64,000 nt of DNA. It comes from Candidatus Woesearchaeota archaeon. GTDB lineage: Archaea; Nanobdellota; Nanobdellia; Woesearchaeales; JAHWHD01. Shown piece by piece: positions 33,546 through 42,069 of this stretch. The notes under the pieces were generated by a model. It was not told the DNA's origin. It saw nothing but the letters and a program-made list of their open reading frames with translations, and searched no databases. The stretch is from contig JAHWHG010000015.1 in NCBI GenBank assembly GCA_019323515.1, forward strand, positions 1-64,000, given 5' to 3'. Position 1 is the first letter of the stretch. Each line of letters starts with the position of its first letter. Made by a program: the position numbers and the translations under genes.

Positions 33546-33713
33546 ATGAGCAGATCAAGTATTGGTGCAATGTTAGCGTTTTTAGGTTTTGGAGGACTTA
33601 TCTTACCACAGTTCGGCCTGCAGTTCAGGGTCTTAAGCCTATTCGGAGATCCAATAGTCCCTGCATTCATAGCACTAGCGTTAGGAATACTTTTGGTGGT
33701 GAGTGACATATGA
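33546..33713 (+). CDS. Small hydrophobic membrane protein
   Basis: The 55-residue product begins MSRSSIGAMLAFLGFGG and holds two hydrophobic segments (about 6-22 and 36-53). GGAGGT lies 9 nt upstream. Its TGA overlaps the ATG of the next gene (ATGA), which shows operon coupling. Family unknown. Confidence 0.65.
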   Translation: MSRSSIGAMLAFLGFGGLILPQFGLQFRVLSLFGDPIVPAFIALALGILLVVSDI

Positions 33714-33955
33714 TAATCTGGGGGACTAAGACAAAAACAAAGCACCTGGGCAATGTTAAGAGAAGATGTAGTGAATGCAAGTCTGAAACATTTCACAGCT
33801 TTGTAAAGGCTCAGAAATATTTTACTTTATACTTCATCCCTCTGTTCCCGATTAACACAAAAGTGCTTATGCACTGCAATGGATGCGGCGCTGCATGGGA
33901 ACTCAAAAAGGAGTTAAAGGACCAGCTCCTTAAAAAAATAGAATATGGAGGTTAA
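33710..33955 (+). CDS. Zinc-ribbon protein
   Basis: The 81-residue protein has RCSECKSE and HCNGCGAAWE, two CxxC pairs about 36 residues apart, forming a zinc ribbon around a hydrophobic YFTLYFIPLFPI stretch. This layout (zinc-ribbon 15-like) is common in small proteins anchored near membranes. It overlaps the upstream membrane protein by 4 bp and precedes the HTH gene by 6 bp. Confidence 0.7.
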   Translation: MIIWGTKTKTKHLGNVKRRCSECKSETFHSFVKAQKYFTLYFIPLFPINTKVLMHCNGCGAAWELKKELKDQLLKKIEYGG

Positions 33956-33961
33956 ATAAAC

Positions 33962-34423
33962 ATGAACAAAAAAGATTTAAAGATTTTAGCATGTTTAAGG
34001 CAGAATGCAAGGATGCCGCTCACAAAGATGAGCAGGACCACCCAGATTCCAGTCTCGACAATCTTCGGAAGATTAAAGGAGAATGAAAGCAAGTTCATTG
34101 TTAAGCACACGTCTCTTGTGGACTTTTCAAAGCTAGGCTATGATACAAGGGCAAACATAGCTTTCAAGGTCGCCAGGGATGATAAGCAGGCGCTTAAAGA
34201 ATATCTTATGAAACACCATTCCATTAACTCAGCTTACAAGATAAACAACGGCTTTGACTTTATGATTGAAGGGATCTTTAAAGGGATACTTGACATGGAA
34301 AACTTCATTGAACATGTGGAAGAGAAATTTAAAATACTTGAGAAGAAGTCATACTTTATTATAGAGGACCTGAAAAAAGAGGCGTTCATGAGCAGTCTAA
34401 ATATATTGAAGATAGGTGAATAA
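33962..34423 (+). CDS. Lrp/AsnC-like HTH transcription regulator
   Basis: The 153-residue protein has an N-terminal helix-turn-helix (LKILACLRQNARMPLTKMSRTTQIPVSTIFGRLK, about 5-38) and a C-terminal alpha/beta domain (TRANIAFKVARDDKQALKEYL, FDFMIEGIFK) like the RAM/ligand domain. It is in an operon with membrane, zinc-ribbon and Cys-rich secreted proteins. The paralogue at 35129 shares the plan (IPISTLFEGLKRLK, MQNQNVN). Confidence 0.75.
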   Translation: MNKKDLKILACLRQNARMPLTKMSRTTQIPVSTIFGRLKENESKFIVKHTSLVDFSKLGYDTRANIAFKVARDDKQALKEYLMKHHSINSAYKINNGFDFMIEGIFKGILDMENFIEHVEEKFKILEKKSYFIIEDLKKEAFMSSLNILKIGE

Positions 34424-34425
34424 TA

Positions 34426-35049
34426 ATGAAAAAGGCAATTGCATTTATTATAGTGGTTTTGATTATAATAGGAGGAGTAATAGGCTTCATGATATATGAT
34501 GCAGTCAAAGCAGAACAATCAAGACAAGAATATCAACAAAAACAACAACAGCTAAAACTGGATATGCAACCTTATATAGACAGCGCTGTAGAGAACTGCT
34601 CGCTAGTTGAAGACAGCTATGATCAAGCACTTTGTTTAGCACACTCTGCTTCAAAGTTCATGATTGAGAACGACACAGACTTCACCGAAGAGATATGCAA
34701 TAATACAGAGGAAGATGAAGCATGCTTATTCTTCGCAGCCAAGTTAGCTCACGACCAAGGGCCATGCTGGGACACAGATTTAAGGGTAGGCTGCCAGCTA
34801 CTGATGGACGATGCAATCTGCGATTATGTAGAAAATAAGGTTGACTGCCTGCACACTAGGGCCCTCCTTTATTCGTTCTATGATTCAAAGTCTGCAGAGA
34901 TCATATGCAAGAGAGTTGTAGAGGCTGGAGGCAGCTGCGATGACATCGAGATCAGTAAATCAGTTGACGAACTACCACAAGATGACAGGCTTCTCACACT
35001 TTATATCGCGCTTAAACTTGGGGATATAAGACTTGAAAGGATACGATAG
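34426..35049 (+). CDS. Membrane-anchored Cys-rich extracytoplasmic protein
   Basis: The 207-residue protein has an N-terminal anchor (residues 4-24) and a helical outside domain with ten Cys at 58, 70, 91, 100, 114, 123, 132, 141, 161 and 171. The even number and regular spacing suggest five disulfides. It starts 2 bp after the HTH gene. Function unknown. Its folding would need an oxidative envelope, as provided by the DsbA-like operon at 38040. Confidence 0.6.
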   Translation: MKKAIAFIIVVLIIIGGVIGFMIYDAVKAEQSRQEYQQKQQQLKLDMQPYIDSAVENCSLVEDSYDQALCLAHSASKFMIENDTDFTEEICNNTEEDEACLFFAAKLAHDQGPCWDTDLRVGCQLLMDDAICDYVENKVDCLHTRALLYSFYDSKSAEIICKRVVEAGGSCDDIEISKSVDELPQDDRLLTLYIALKLGDIRLERIR

Positions 35050-35128
35050 GATTCCTCGTGAAGTGGGAAGATTTTCAAGATTTAATGATAAAACTATATA
35101 AACTTTAATTACTTATTTTTCCATTAAA

Positions 35129-35560
35129 ATGGACTACAAAATCACAAGGACTGAACTCTTGCTGCTTAGGTTTCTGAGAATGGACAGCAGAAAAAGCCTT
35201 GCATCGATAAGCAAGGAAACAAGTATCCCAATCTCAACATTATTTGAAGGCCTTAAAAGGTTAAAGAAAAAGGTTAAGCTAAGGCACACCTCGCTCCTTA
35301 ACTATCAGAGGCTTGGTTATAATATCAGGATTAATTTCATTCTTCAGTCAAGGGACAAGAGGCTTAAGGAATTTCTTATGCAGAACCAGAATGTCAACAC
35401 ATTATCCTCAATGATGTCAAGTTACTATGCAGAATGTGTTTTCAGGAACTTCAAGGAAGTGATTGCATTCAAGGAAAAGCTTGAGGAATTCTGCTCAGAC
35501 ACTAGCGAGATCATGATAATTGACGAATTAAAAAGAGAAGAGTTTATTCCTTTTTCTTGA
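35129..35560 (+). CDS. Lrp/AsnC-like HTH transcription regulator, paralogue
   Basis: The 143-residue protein has an HTH (LLLLRFLRMDSRKSLASISKETSIPISTLFEGLK, about 7-40) and a C-terminal domain like the product at 33962: KLRHTSLLNYQRLGYNIRINF against VKHTSLVDFSKLGYDTRANIAF. An ACTATATAAAC box about 28 bp before the ATG makes the mRNA probably leaderless. Single gene. Confidence 0.72.
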   Translation: MDYKITRTELLLLRFLRMDSRKSLASISKETSIPISTLFEGLKRLKKKVKLRHTSLLNYQRLGYNIRINFILQSRDKRLKEFLMQNQNVNTLSSMMSSYYAECVFRNFKEVIAFKEKLEEFCSDTSEIMIIDELKREEFIPFS

Positions 35561-35572
35561 GTTATAATATTT

Positions 35573-36673
35573 TCAAATAAACCCCAAAAACAACAACATA
35601 ATAAAAAGCACATACATCACAAGTAGAGCAATTCCCTCGCTTCTCTTGATGCTCCAGTAACTTTTTATGAAGACAAGTAACATTACACTGAACAACAGCA
35701 TCACAGGTGCAGTGAATATTACTGTCTGCCTTATCACACTCAACGGGTTTATCAAACCTGATACACCGATTATAAGCAGGATGTTTGCAATGTTTGAACC
35801 GATGATTCCGCCAACTGCAACATTCCCATAACCCTTTTTTGCAGCGGATAATGCTACAGAAAGCTCTGGAAGTGAAGTTCCTATGGCAATCACGCTTATC
35901 GCGATAAAGGACTCAGGTATGCTAAGCAGCTGCGCAAAGAACACCGCTTCTTTAACAACAAACTCAGCGCCAAAGACAATAGCGACCATGCTTACTAAAG
36001 CGATTAGCAGATCTTTTGCAATCCCAACCTTAAACAAGCTCTTGATTTCTTTCTTCTCTTCAGGGCTTACCTTAATTTCTGCCTTCTTCCTCGCATCCTT
36101 CTTTTTCTTGGCAGCTTTATTGTTCTTCCGGCTGTTCAGACCTTCAATAATCTGACTTCTGATAGTCATTATATAACCAAACTTGAAGAAATACTTAAGA
36201 AAATCAGGGAAACGGTATTCACTCCTTAGCTCAGGTTTCATATGCAGAAGGAAAACAACATAAGCAACATAGACTATCAGCAGGAACAATGCCTCGATCC
36301 ATGACAGGAGACCATTATAGATAAAAACATAAAAGAGCAATGTAACAAATATCATGATATACCCATCACGTTTCAGCATGACTTCTTTTGTCCTTAAAGT
36401 CCTGACTGTAGCAGCCACTCCTATGATAAGACCAATGTTTGCTATGTTAGAACCAACCACGTTTCCTATCACAATGCCAGGATGATTCTGGATTGCAGCT
36501 ACTATTGAAGATGCCAGCTCAGGTATTGAAGTCCCAAGCGCAACAAAAGTCAGACCGATTACAAAACCTGAAACACCTAACTTCTTAGCAACACTCACAG
36601 TTGACTTAACAAAATACTCAGCACCCATTACTAAAAAGAACAATCCTGCGACAAAGATAAGTAGTTCTATCAT
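35573..36673 (-). CDS. CaCA-family cation/Ca2+:Na+ antiporter (YrbG-like)
   Basis: The 366-residue protein has about ten helices and the two inverted alpha repeats: VALGTSIPELASSIVAA with VGSNIANIGLIIG, and IAIGTSLPELSVALSAA with IGSNIANILLIIG. The Glu in each repeat binds the cation. A basic cytoplasmic loop (NNKAAKKKKDARKKAE) divides the halves. An upstream in-frame start exists at 36691. Possibly cotranscribed with the DUF2391 gene. Confidence 0.9.
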   Translation of the reverse strand: MIELLIFVAGLFFLVMGAEYFVKSTVSVAKKLGVSGFVIGLTFVALGTSIPELASSIVAAIQNHPGIVIGNVVGSNIANIGLIIGVAATVRTLRTKEVMLKRDGYIMIFVTLLFYVFIYNGLLSWIEALFLLIVYVAYVVFLLHMKPELRSEYRFPDFLKYFFKFGYIMTIRSQIIEGLNSRKNNKAAKKKKDARKKAEIKVSPEEKKEIKSLFKVGIAKDLLIALVSMVAIVFGAEFVVKEAVFFAQLLSIPESFIAISVIAIGTSLPELSVALSAAKKGYGNVAVGGIIGSNIANILLIIGVSGLINPLSVIRQTVIFTAPVMLLFSVMLLVFIKSYWSIKRSEGIALLVMYVLFIMLLFLGFI

Positions 36674-36692
36674 TTTACCATATCCAACCAAA

Positions 36693-37115
36693 CTACCTCA
36701 ACACATCAGCTATTGCAGCGCTCATGCATGAAGGGAATGTAACAATTACAGTCCTCTTGAAAGCAAGTACCCAATTAGTTGACCACGGAGCTCTCTGTAT
36801 CAAAACAAGCAGCATCGTAACAACAAAAAAAGAAGTTACATAAGTAAAGAACACCCTTTTGAAGAACTCTCCCAAGTGATTTTTCATCTGATTACGATAA
36901 TAAGTATAATAAACAAAGATTGAAATAAAGATCAAAGAGACTAAAAAGAAACCTAGGATATTCAAAAATGGAAGATTATCACCTAAATGCCAGGTCTCCT
37001 CAGTGAAACCTACAGGAATTGCAAGTATTGCTGCTCCTATCATCACCTGAACAAAATCTTTAGGATGAAAAACAGGAGAATGCAGTAGCTCATGCACACC
37101 TCTTTTTTTAGCCAT
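36693..37115 (-). CDS. DUF2391-type integral membrane protein
   Basis: The protein has 140 residues, starting at the ATG of MAKKRGVHELL. It has four helices and the conserved-looking IPVGFTEETWHL near the start and TFPSCMSAAIADVL at the end, which match my memory of DUF2391 (TIGR02587-like) membrane proteins. Function unknown. It lies 19 bp upstream of the antiporter gene on the same strand. Confidence 0.65.
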   Translation of the reverse strand: MAKKRGVHELLHSPVFHPKDFVQVMIGAAILAIPVGFTEETWHLGDNLPFLNILGFFLVSLIFISIFVYYTYYRNQMKNHLGEFFKRVFFTYVTSFFVVTMLLVLIQRAPWSTNWVLAFKRTVIVTFPSCMSAAIADVLR

Positions 37116-37204
37116 ATTTGTATAAGTAAACAAAGACTTATTTAAAAGTGTTTTGAAATGTATAATGTAAAACTATGATTTTAAATGTATCCAGAAGTGC
37201 AAAC

Positions 37205-37319
37205 ATTTATAAATAACCCACAAATCTGTTCAAATATGCAATGTGGGCACTGGCTTGCCTGAAGCTGAACCTTTTGATTAAGTAATATTAAAAGGGAAAA
37301 CAACAATGGAGGCTTAAAT
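37205..37319 (+). promoter_or_regulatory. Promoter and long leader of rpl15e
   Basis: CATTTATAAATAACC (about 37205-37219) is a TATA box. The ATG lies some 80 nt past the expected start. The leader contains very short open frames (8 and 14 codons: ATG at 37236 and 37241) and GGAGG just before rpl15e. A leader-peptide or protein-binding role is possible but unproven. Confidence 0.35.
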
Positions 37320-37904
37320 ATGACTGTTTATAAATATATTAGGGAACTTTGGAAAAAACCAAAGCAAAGTATGCCAGAATTATGGCGTGAAAGACTTCTT
37401 AAATGGCGAAGAGAACCTGTCACTCTTAGGATTGAAAGACCTACAAGACTTGACAGGGCCAGATCACTAGGCTATAAGGCAAAGCCTGGCTATATTATTA
37501 TAAGGCAACGTGTCCAGAGAGGCGGCCACAGAAGACCAGATATTAAAGGCGGCAGAAGGCCAAGACATAACAGGCAAAGGCTTGTTTTAAACAAAAGATA
37601 CCAAAGCATCGCAGAAGAACGTGCTGTAAAGAAATATCCAAACTGTGAAGTGCTTAACAGTTACTGGGTCGCACAGGATGGTAAATACTACTGGTTTGAG
37701 ATCATACTTATTGACATAAATCACCCTGTTATAAAGAAAAGCAAGGACATAGCATGGATATCTAGTAAGAAAGCTAGAGCCCAGCGCGGCATTACTTCAT
37801 CAGGGAGAAAGAGCCGTGGCCTGCTTTGTAAGGGCAAAGGAGCAGAAAAGCTAAGACCTAGCAAAGCTGCATCCTATAGGAGAAAGGTTAGCAAGCAGAG
37901 TTGA
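37320..37904 (+). CDS. rpl15e: Ribosomal protein eL15
   Basis: The 194-residue protein is archaeal eL15: YKYIRELWKKP, RLDRARSLGYKAKPGYIIIRQRVQRGGHRRP, NRQRLVLNKRYQSIAEERAVKKYPNCEVLNSYWV, and the C-terminal GRKSRGLLCKGKGAEKLRPSKA. It binds 23S rRNA in the 50S body. GGAGG precedes the ATG. T-rich sequence after the stop (about 37918) is a likely terminator. Confidence 0.96.
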   Translation: MTVYKYIRELWKKPKQSMPELWRERLLKWRREPVTLRIERPTRLDRARSLGYKAKPGYIIIRQRVQRGGHRRPDIKGGRRPRHNRQRLVLNKRYQSIAEERAVKKYPNCEVLNSYWVAQDGKYYWFEIILIDINHPVIKKSKDIAWISSKKARAQRGITSSGRKSRGLLCKGKGAEKLRPSKAASYRRKVSKQS

Positions 37905-37917
37905 ATAAGAAGATTTT

Positions 37918-37945
37918 CAATTTTTTTATTATAATCTTTTTAAAG
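37918..37945 (+). terminator. T-rich terminator after rpl15e
   Basis: TTTTCAATTTTTTTATTATAATC follows the stop within 25 bp. Archaeal transcription ends at such runs of T without a hairpin. Confidence 0.4.
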
Positions 37946-38039
37946 CTTCAAGCCTTTTTAAAACAAACACCAACCTTTATATAAGTTGATTTAATCAAGA
38001 GAAGTAAACTTTTTAAAAAAAATTTAAGGGGGTAACATA

Positions 38040-39329
38040 ATGAACCAAAACTTTGAGAACTCTAGTTCAGATGGGAACAAGAAACCATTTGACCCATTTG
38101 CAAAAGAAGATAAATCATTTGAACATAAGACAAAAGAACCAAGAGCAAGTGATTCTGCATGGATGTGGAAACTTGCAACAGGCGTCCTAGGTATTTTATT
38201 GATAGTCTCAATATTTACCCATGGGTTTAATTTTACTCCAACTGGAGGAGCAGTTGACGTTGTAGATACTGATGAAGATGGTACTGGCAATACTAGAGAT
38301 GAAGCTGCTGTCGCAGCAGCTACTGAAACAGATTTGACATTCACAATCCTAAATGATCCTGAATGTGAAGACTGTGACACAACAAGAGTTACACAGGTTA
38401 CTGAAGAATTATTCCCAGGGATAAAAGTCGTAGAGGTTGACTTCAGTACAGAGGATGGCAAGGAGTTGTACGATAAATACAATGTACAATATTTACCAGC
38501 TTACTTCTTCACTTCAAATGTTGACAAAGAAACTGCATATGAACAGGTTTCAGGTGCATTGGTCAAGCTTGACGATGCGTACATGATCAATCCTCAGGCA
38601 AGCGGTTCAACATATGACCCATACGGTGAAAAGTGTGCTAATGGTATTGATGATAATGATGATGGCCTGGTCGATTGTGATGACCCTGACTGCAGTGAAG
38701 AACTTGCTTGTATGGAAAAGAAAGAAGTTCCTGAAGTTGAGGCATTTGTAATGAGCCATTGCCCTTACGGAACACAGATAGAGAAAGGTTTAATCCCAGT
38801 TATAGAAGAGCTTGGCGACTCAATAGACTTTAAGCTAAGATTTGTTCACTATGCAATGCATGGAGATAAAGAAGTATATGAAGAGCTTAACCAATACTGT
38901 ATCCAGAAAGAACAAGAGGACAAGCTGCTTCCTTACCTTAATTGTTTCCTTGCAGACGGCGATGGAGAAACATGCCTTGAAGAGGTTGAGATTGATATGG
39001 ACATGCTTGAATCATGTGTTGAGGATGCAGATGAAGAGTTCAGCATAACCTCAAGCTTTGAAGACAAAAGCACATGGATGGGTAACTTTCCGCCTTTTGA
39101 TGTGAACAAGGACTTAGCAGAGAAGTACGGTGTACAGGGAAGCCCAACATTAGTGCTTAATGGTATGGTAGTTAGTTCCTCAAGAGATCCAGCAAGCCTG
39201 CTTAAGACAATATGTTACGGGTTTGAAGAACAACCTGACGCATGCGATGCTGAACTCTCAACAGATAACCCTGCACCAGGGTTTGGCTTTGAAGGAACAG
39301 CTGCTGCAGCAGATGGTAGTTGCAACTAA
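38040..39329 (+). CDS. Membrane-anchored tandem thioredoxin-fold protein
   Basis: The protein has 429 residues. The N-terminus is cytoplasmic and charged, followed by SAWMWKLATGVLGILLIVSIF as anchor (about 39-60). Outside are a first thioredoxin-like domain with CEDC (109-112) and cis-Pro LPAYFF, an Asp-rich Ca-binding-like loop (NGIDDNDDGLVDCDDPDC, near 201-218), and a DsbA-like domain beginning MSHCPYG (one Cys only) with GSPTLVLNG. It shares its anchor with the next gene product. GGGGG precedes the ATG. Probable extracytoplasmic disulfide enzyme. Confidence 0.8.
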   Translation: MNQNFENSSSDGNKKPFDPFAKEDKSFEHKTKEPRASDSAWMWKLATGVLGILLIVSIFTHGFNFTPTGGAVDVVDTDEDGTGNTRDEAAVAAATETDLTFTILNDPECEDCDTTRVTQVTEELFPGIKVVEVDFSTEDGKELYDKYNVQYLPAYFFTSNVDKETAYEQVSGALVKLDDAYMINPQASGSTYDPYGEKCANGIDDNDDGLVDCDDPDCSEELACMEKKEVPEVEAFVMSHCPYGTQIEKGLIPVIEELGDSIDFKLRFVHYAMHGDKEVYEELNQYCIQKEQEDKLLPYLNCFLADGDGETCLEEVEIDMDMLESCVEDADEEFSITSSFEDKSTWMGNFPPFDVNKDLAEKYGVQGSPTLVLNGMVVSSSRDPASLLKTICYGFEEQPDACDAELSTDNPAPGFGFEGTAAAADGSCN

Positions 39330-39383
39330 ACCTTTATTTTTTTATTAACTTTTTATATTACAAAGAATATTCGGAGGGAAAAG

Positions 39384-40799
39384 ATGGATCCAGACTTTAG
39401 AAACAACAGTTCAGATGACACTCCAAAGACATTTGAACCTAAAGAGCAACCTAGACCGTTTGCTCCAAATGCTGAAGAGAGGAGATTTGAACCAAAAGAA
39501 GAGGAATCAAAAAAGGATAAAAAATCCGATTCTGCATGGATGTGGAAACTTGCAACTGCAGTCTTGGCTATATTATTGATAGCATCAATATTTACCAATG
39601 GCTTTAGTTTTTCTCCAACAGGAGGAGCAGTTGATGTTATAGCAGATGACGATACAGATAACTCAGGCAGCGCAGTTGCTGGAGATGTTGTAAAGATTGA
39701 AGTATACTCAGAATTCCAGTGCCCGTTCTGTGGAAGGTTCACACCTACACTTGAACAGATCAAAGATGAGTACGGTGACAAAGTATCAATTGAGTTCAAA
39801 CACTTTCCATTGAGCTTCCACCAGTACGCGCAAAAAGCTTCAGAAGCTGCTGAATGTGCACGTGACCAGGACAAGTTCTGGGAAATGCATGACAAGATGT
39901 TCGACAACCAGGACGCCTTGGATGTCGCTTCACTTGAAAAGTACGCTGAAGAGCTTGGATTAGATGTTGATGCTTTCAAGGGATGCCTTGAGTCAGGTGA
40001 AAAGGCTGCTACTGTTAAGGCAGACTTTGACGAAGGCCAGAAAAAAGGAGTTTCTGGAACACCAACAATCTTTGTCAACGACCTTAAACTTGTCGGTGCA
40101 AGACCATTTGACTATTTCCAGGGCGCTATAGACGCAGAGCTTGCAGGTGAGGACTGGGTTGACCCAGCTGCTCAACCAGCTGAACCTGAACCTACAGGAC
40201 CAGCAGATATCAAGCTATCTGGCAAGGACGCTTCAAAAGGCCCAGACAACGCACCAGTGCTGATTGTTGAATTCTCAGACTTCCAGTGTCCATTCTGCAG
40301 CAGAGGAAGAACCACAATGGATCAAGTTGTTGAAGAATACGGCGACAAGGTTCAGCTAGTGTTCAAGCACTTCCCACTGAGCTTCCATGAGAATGCACAG
40401 AAGGCTGCAGAAGCTGCTGAGTGCGCTCTTGACCAGGACAAGTTCTGGGAAATGCACGACATCATGTTTGATAACCAGGGCGCTCTTACAGTTGACGACC
40501 TGAAAGGTTATGCTGAAGAGTTAGAGCTTGACATTGACGCATTCAATGATTGCCTTGACTCCGGCGAAAAAGAAGCTAAGGTAAGCGCTGACATGGCTGA
40601 AGGCCAGAAGTATGGAGTAAGCGGCACACCTGCTTTCTTTATCAACGGCAACCTTGTTTCAGGAGCACAGCCTTTCGAGAACTTCAAGGCAGCAATTGAT
40701 GCAGAGCTTGAATCAGCAGGCGACACTCAAGACTCAGAAGTAGCTGACATAGAAGAAACTGAAGATGAAGAAACCGACACAGAAGAGGAATCTGCATAA
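39384..40799 (+). CDS. Membrane-anchored double DsbA-like oxidoreductase
   Basis: The protein has 471 residues with one anchor helix (about 51-71, sequence like the upstream protein). Two complete DsbA-type domains follow: FQCPFCGRF (C113, C116) and FQCPFCSRG (C302, C305), each followed by KHFPLSFH, AAECA-DQDKFWEMHD, and GTPTIFVND or GTPAFFING as cis-Pro loop. The two are about 60-70% alike, showing internal duplication. The tail is acidic (DEEETDTEEES-like). Start has GGAGG 6 nt upstream. It overlaps the next gene by 35 bp. Confidence 0.88.
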   Translation: MDPDFRNNSSDDTPKTFEPKEQPRPFAPNAEERRFEPKEEESKKDKKSDSAWMWKLATAVLAILLIASIFTNGFSFSPTGGAVDVIADDDTDNSGSAVAGDVVKIEVYSEFQCPFCGRFTPTLEQIKDEYGDKVSIEFKHFPLSFHQYAQKASEAAECARDQDKFWEMHDKMFDNQDALDVASLEKYAEELGLDVDAFKGCLESGEKAATVKADFDEGQKKGVSGTPTIFVNDLKLVGARPFDYFQGAIDAELAGEDWVDPAAQPAEPEPTGPADIKLSGKDASKGPDNAPVLIVEFSDFQCPFCSRGRTTMDQVVEEYGDKVQLVFKHFPLSFHENAQKAAEAAECALDQDKFWEMHDIMFDNQGALTVDDLKGYAEELELDIDAFNDCLDSGEKEAKVSADMAEGQKYGVSGTPAFFINGNLVSGAQPFENFKAAIDAELESAGDTQDSEVADIEETEDEETDTEEESA

Positions 40800-42012
40800 G
40801 TTTTTTCTTTTTTTTCTGATTTTTTTTGTTTTTATATCATTCTCATATGCTGAAGAGGTTTGCTCAGTAAACGAACCTGATTGCGTTTCAAGCACTGACC
40901 CTTCACTTTACAACGCACTTAGTAACAACTCAAATACAGCAATTCATGATGAAAACTCAATCTGCATAGTATACTTCTATGGTGACGGCTGCCCAAACTG
41001 CGCAAAGATAAAACCATACCTTGAAGAGATCCAGGACAAATACAAAGAAAAGATTCATTTCCAGGAATACGAAATCTATAACAACCTAAAGAATTACCAA
41101 CTTTACAACCAATACTGCGGTATACAAAGAATCCCTCTAGAGAAAAGAGGAGTACCACTTCTTGCAATTAATGATAAATTCTTCATGGGAAGCACCCAGA
41201 TAAGGGATAACCTTGAACAAGAGATTGAATCAATGCTGGAATCAGGGACGCGCTTATGTCCATTGCCTAACGAGATGGGCTGCCACAACATCGACACATC
41301 TGAGAACTCAGACCCAAGCATTGAACATCTTGAGAACACAAAGATAACCCTTCCTTTAATACTTGGTGCTGGACTTGTTGACGGTGTAAACCCTTGTGCA
41401 TTCGCTGTCCTGATCTTCCTTCTTACTTTCCTGCTCGAAGTATCCAGCAACAAAAGAAGGATGATTAAAGCTGGCGCAGCCTACACATTCTCTGTATACC
41501 TGTCATACTTACTTGCAGGCCTAGGCCTGTTTTCAGTGATCCAACTCTCAGGCATGTCAAGAGTAGTTGTGACTGCAGCTGCTGTATTAGCAATAGCTGC
41601 AGGCCTTGTCAATGTAAAGGACTATTTCTGGTACGGCAAAGGCTTCTCCCTAAAAATTCCTGAATCAAAAAGAGAGACCATCAAGAAGTGGACATACAAA
41701 GCAAATGTACCTGCTGCACTTGTACTTGGCTTCCTTGTTTCAATGTTCGAGCTTCCATGCACAGGCGGCGTATATCTGGCTATAATAGCACTTCTTGCCG
41801 ACTCAGTCACACGACTCACAGCAATATACTACTTGCTCATATACAACCTGATGTTCATCCTTCCTTTAATTGTCATTATAGCTGCACTAACATGGGGCAT
41901 GAAAGCTGAGCATATAGCTAACTGGCGCGAGTCAAAGAAAAATTGGATGAAACTGGCAATGGGCTTGCTTTTGATAGTTCTTGGAGCTGGAATGCTACTA
42001 GGTTGGTTCTAA
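40765..42012 (+). CDS. Thioredoxin-fold/CcdA-type transmembrane thiol carrier, paralogue
   Basis: The 415-residue protein has a signal peptide (to about residue 29, ending SYA), a thioredoxin-like domain with GDGCPNC (C76, C79) and cis-Pro GVPLLAIND, then CcdA-like helices with VNPCAFAVL and LPCTGGVY. It is a paralogue of the protein at 18176, with the same order of domains. Its start lies inside the end of the DsbA-like gene, in another frame, so the two are coupled. It likely keeps the DsbA-like partners in the right redox state. Confidence 0.86.
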   Translation: MKKPTQKRNLHKFFLFFLIFFVFISFSYAEEVCSVNEPDCVSSTDPSLYNALSNNSNTAIHDENSICIVYFYGDGCPNCAKIKPYLEEIQDKYKEKIHFQEYEIYNNLKNYQLYNQYCGIQRIPLEKRGVPLLAINDKFFMGSTQIRDNLEQEIESMLESGTRLCPLPNEMGCHNIDTSENSDPSIEHLENTKITLPLILGAGLVDGVNPCAFAVLIFLLTFLLEVSSNKRRMIKAGAAYTFSVYLSYLLAGLGLFSVIQLSGMSRVVVTAAAVLAIAAGLVNVKDYFWYGKGFSLKIPESKRETIKKWTYKANVPAALVLGFLVSMFELPCTGGVYLAIIALLADSVTRLTAIYYLLIYNLMFILPLIVIIAALTWGMKAEHIANWRESKKNWMKLAMGLLLIVLGAGMLLGWF

Positions 42013-42069
42013 GCACAAGCAATTCCAAGCATCCATAAGCTTTATAAACTACCTTAATTTGACTTTCTT

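Noticed and set aside
40765..40799. Wrong start of the CcdA-type gene because of the 35-bp overlap
   Set aside because: The N-terminus makes a good signal peptide from this ATG and no later start would keep it.
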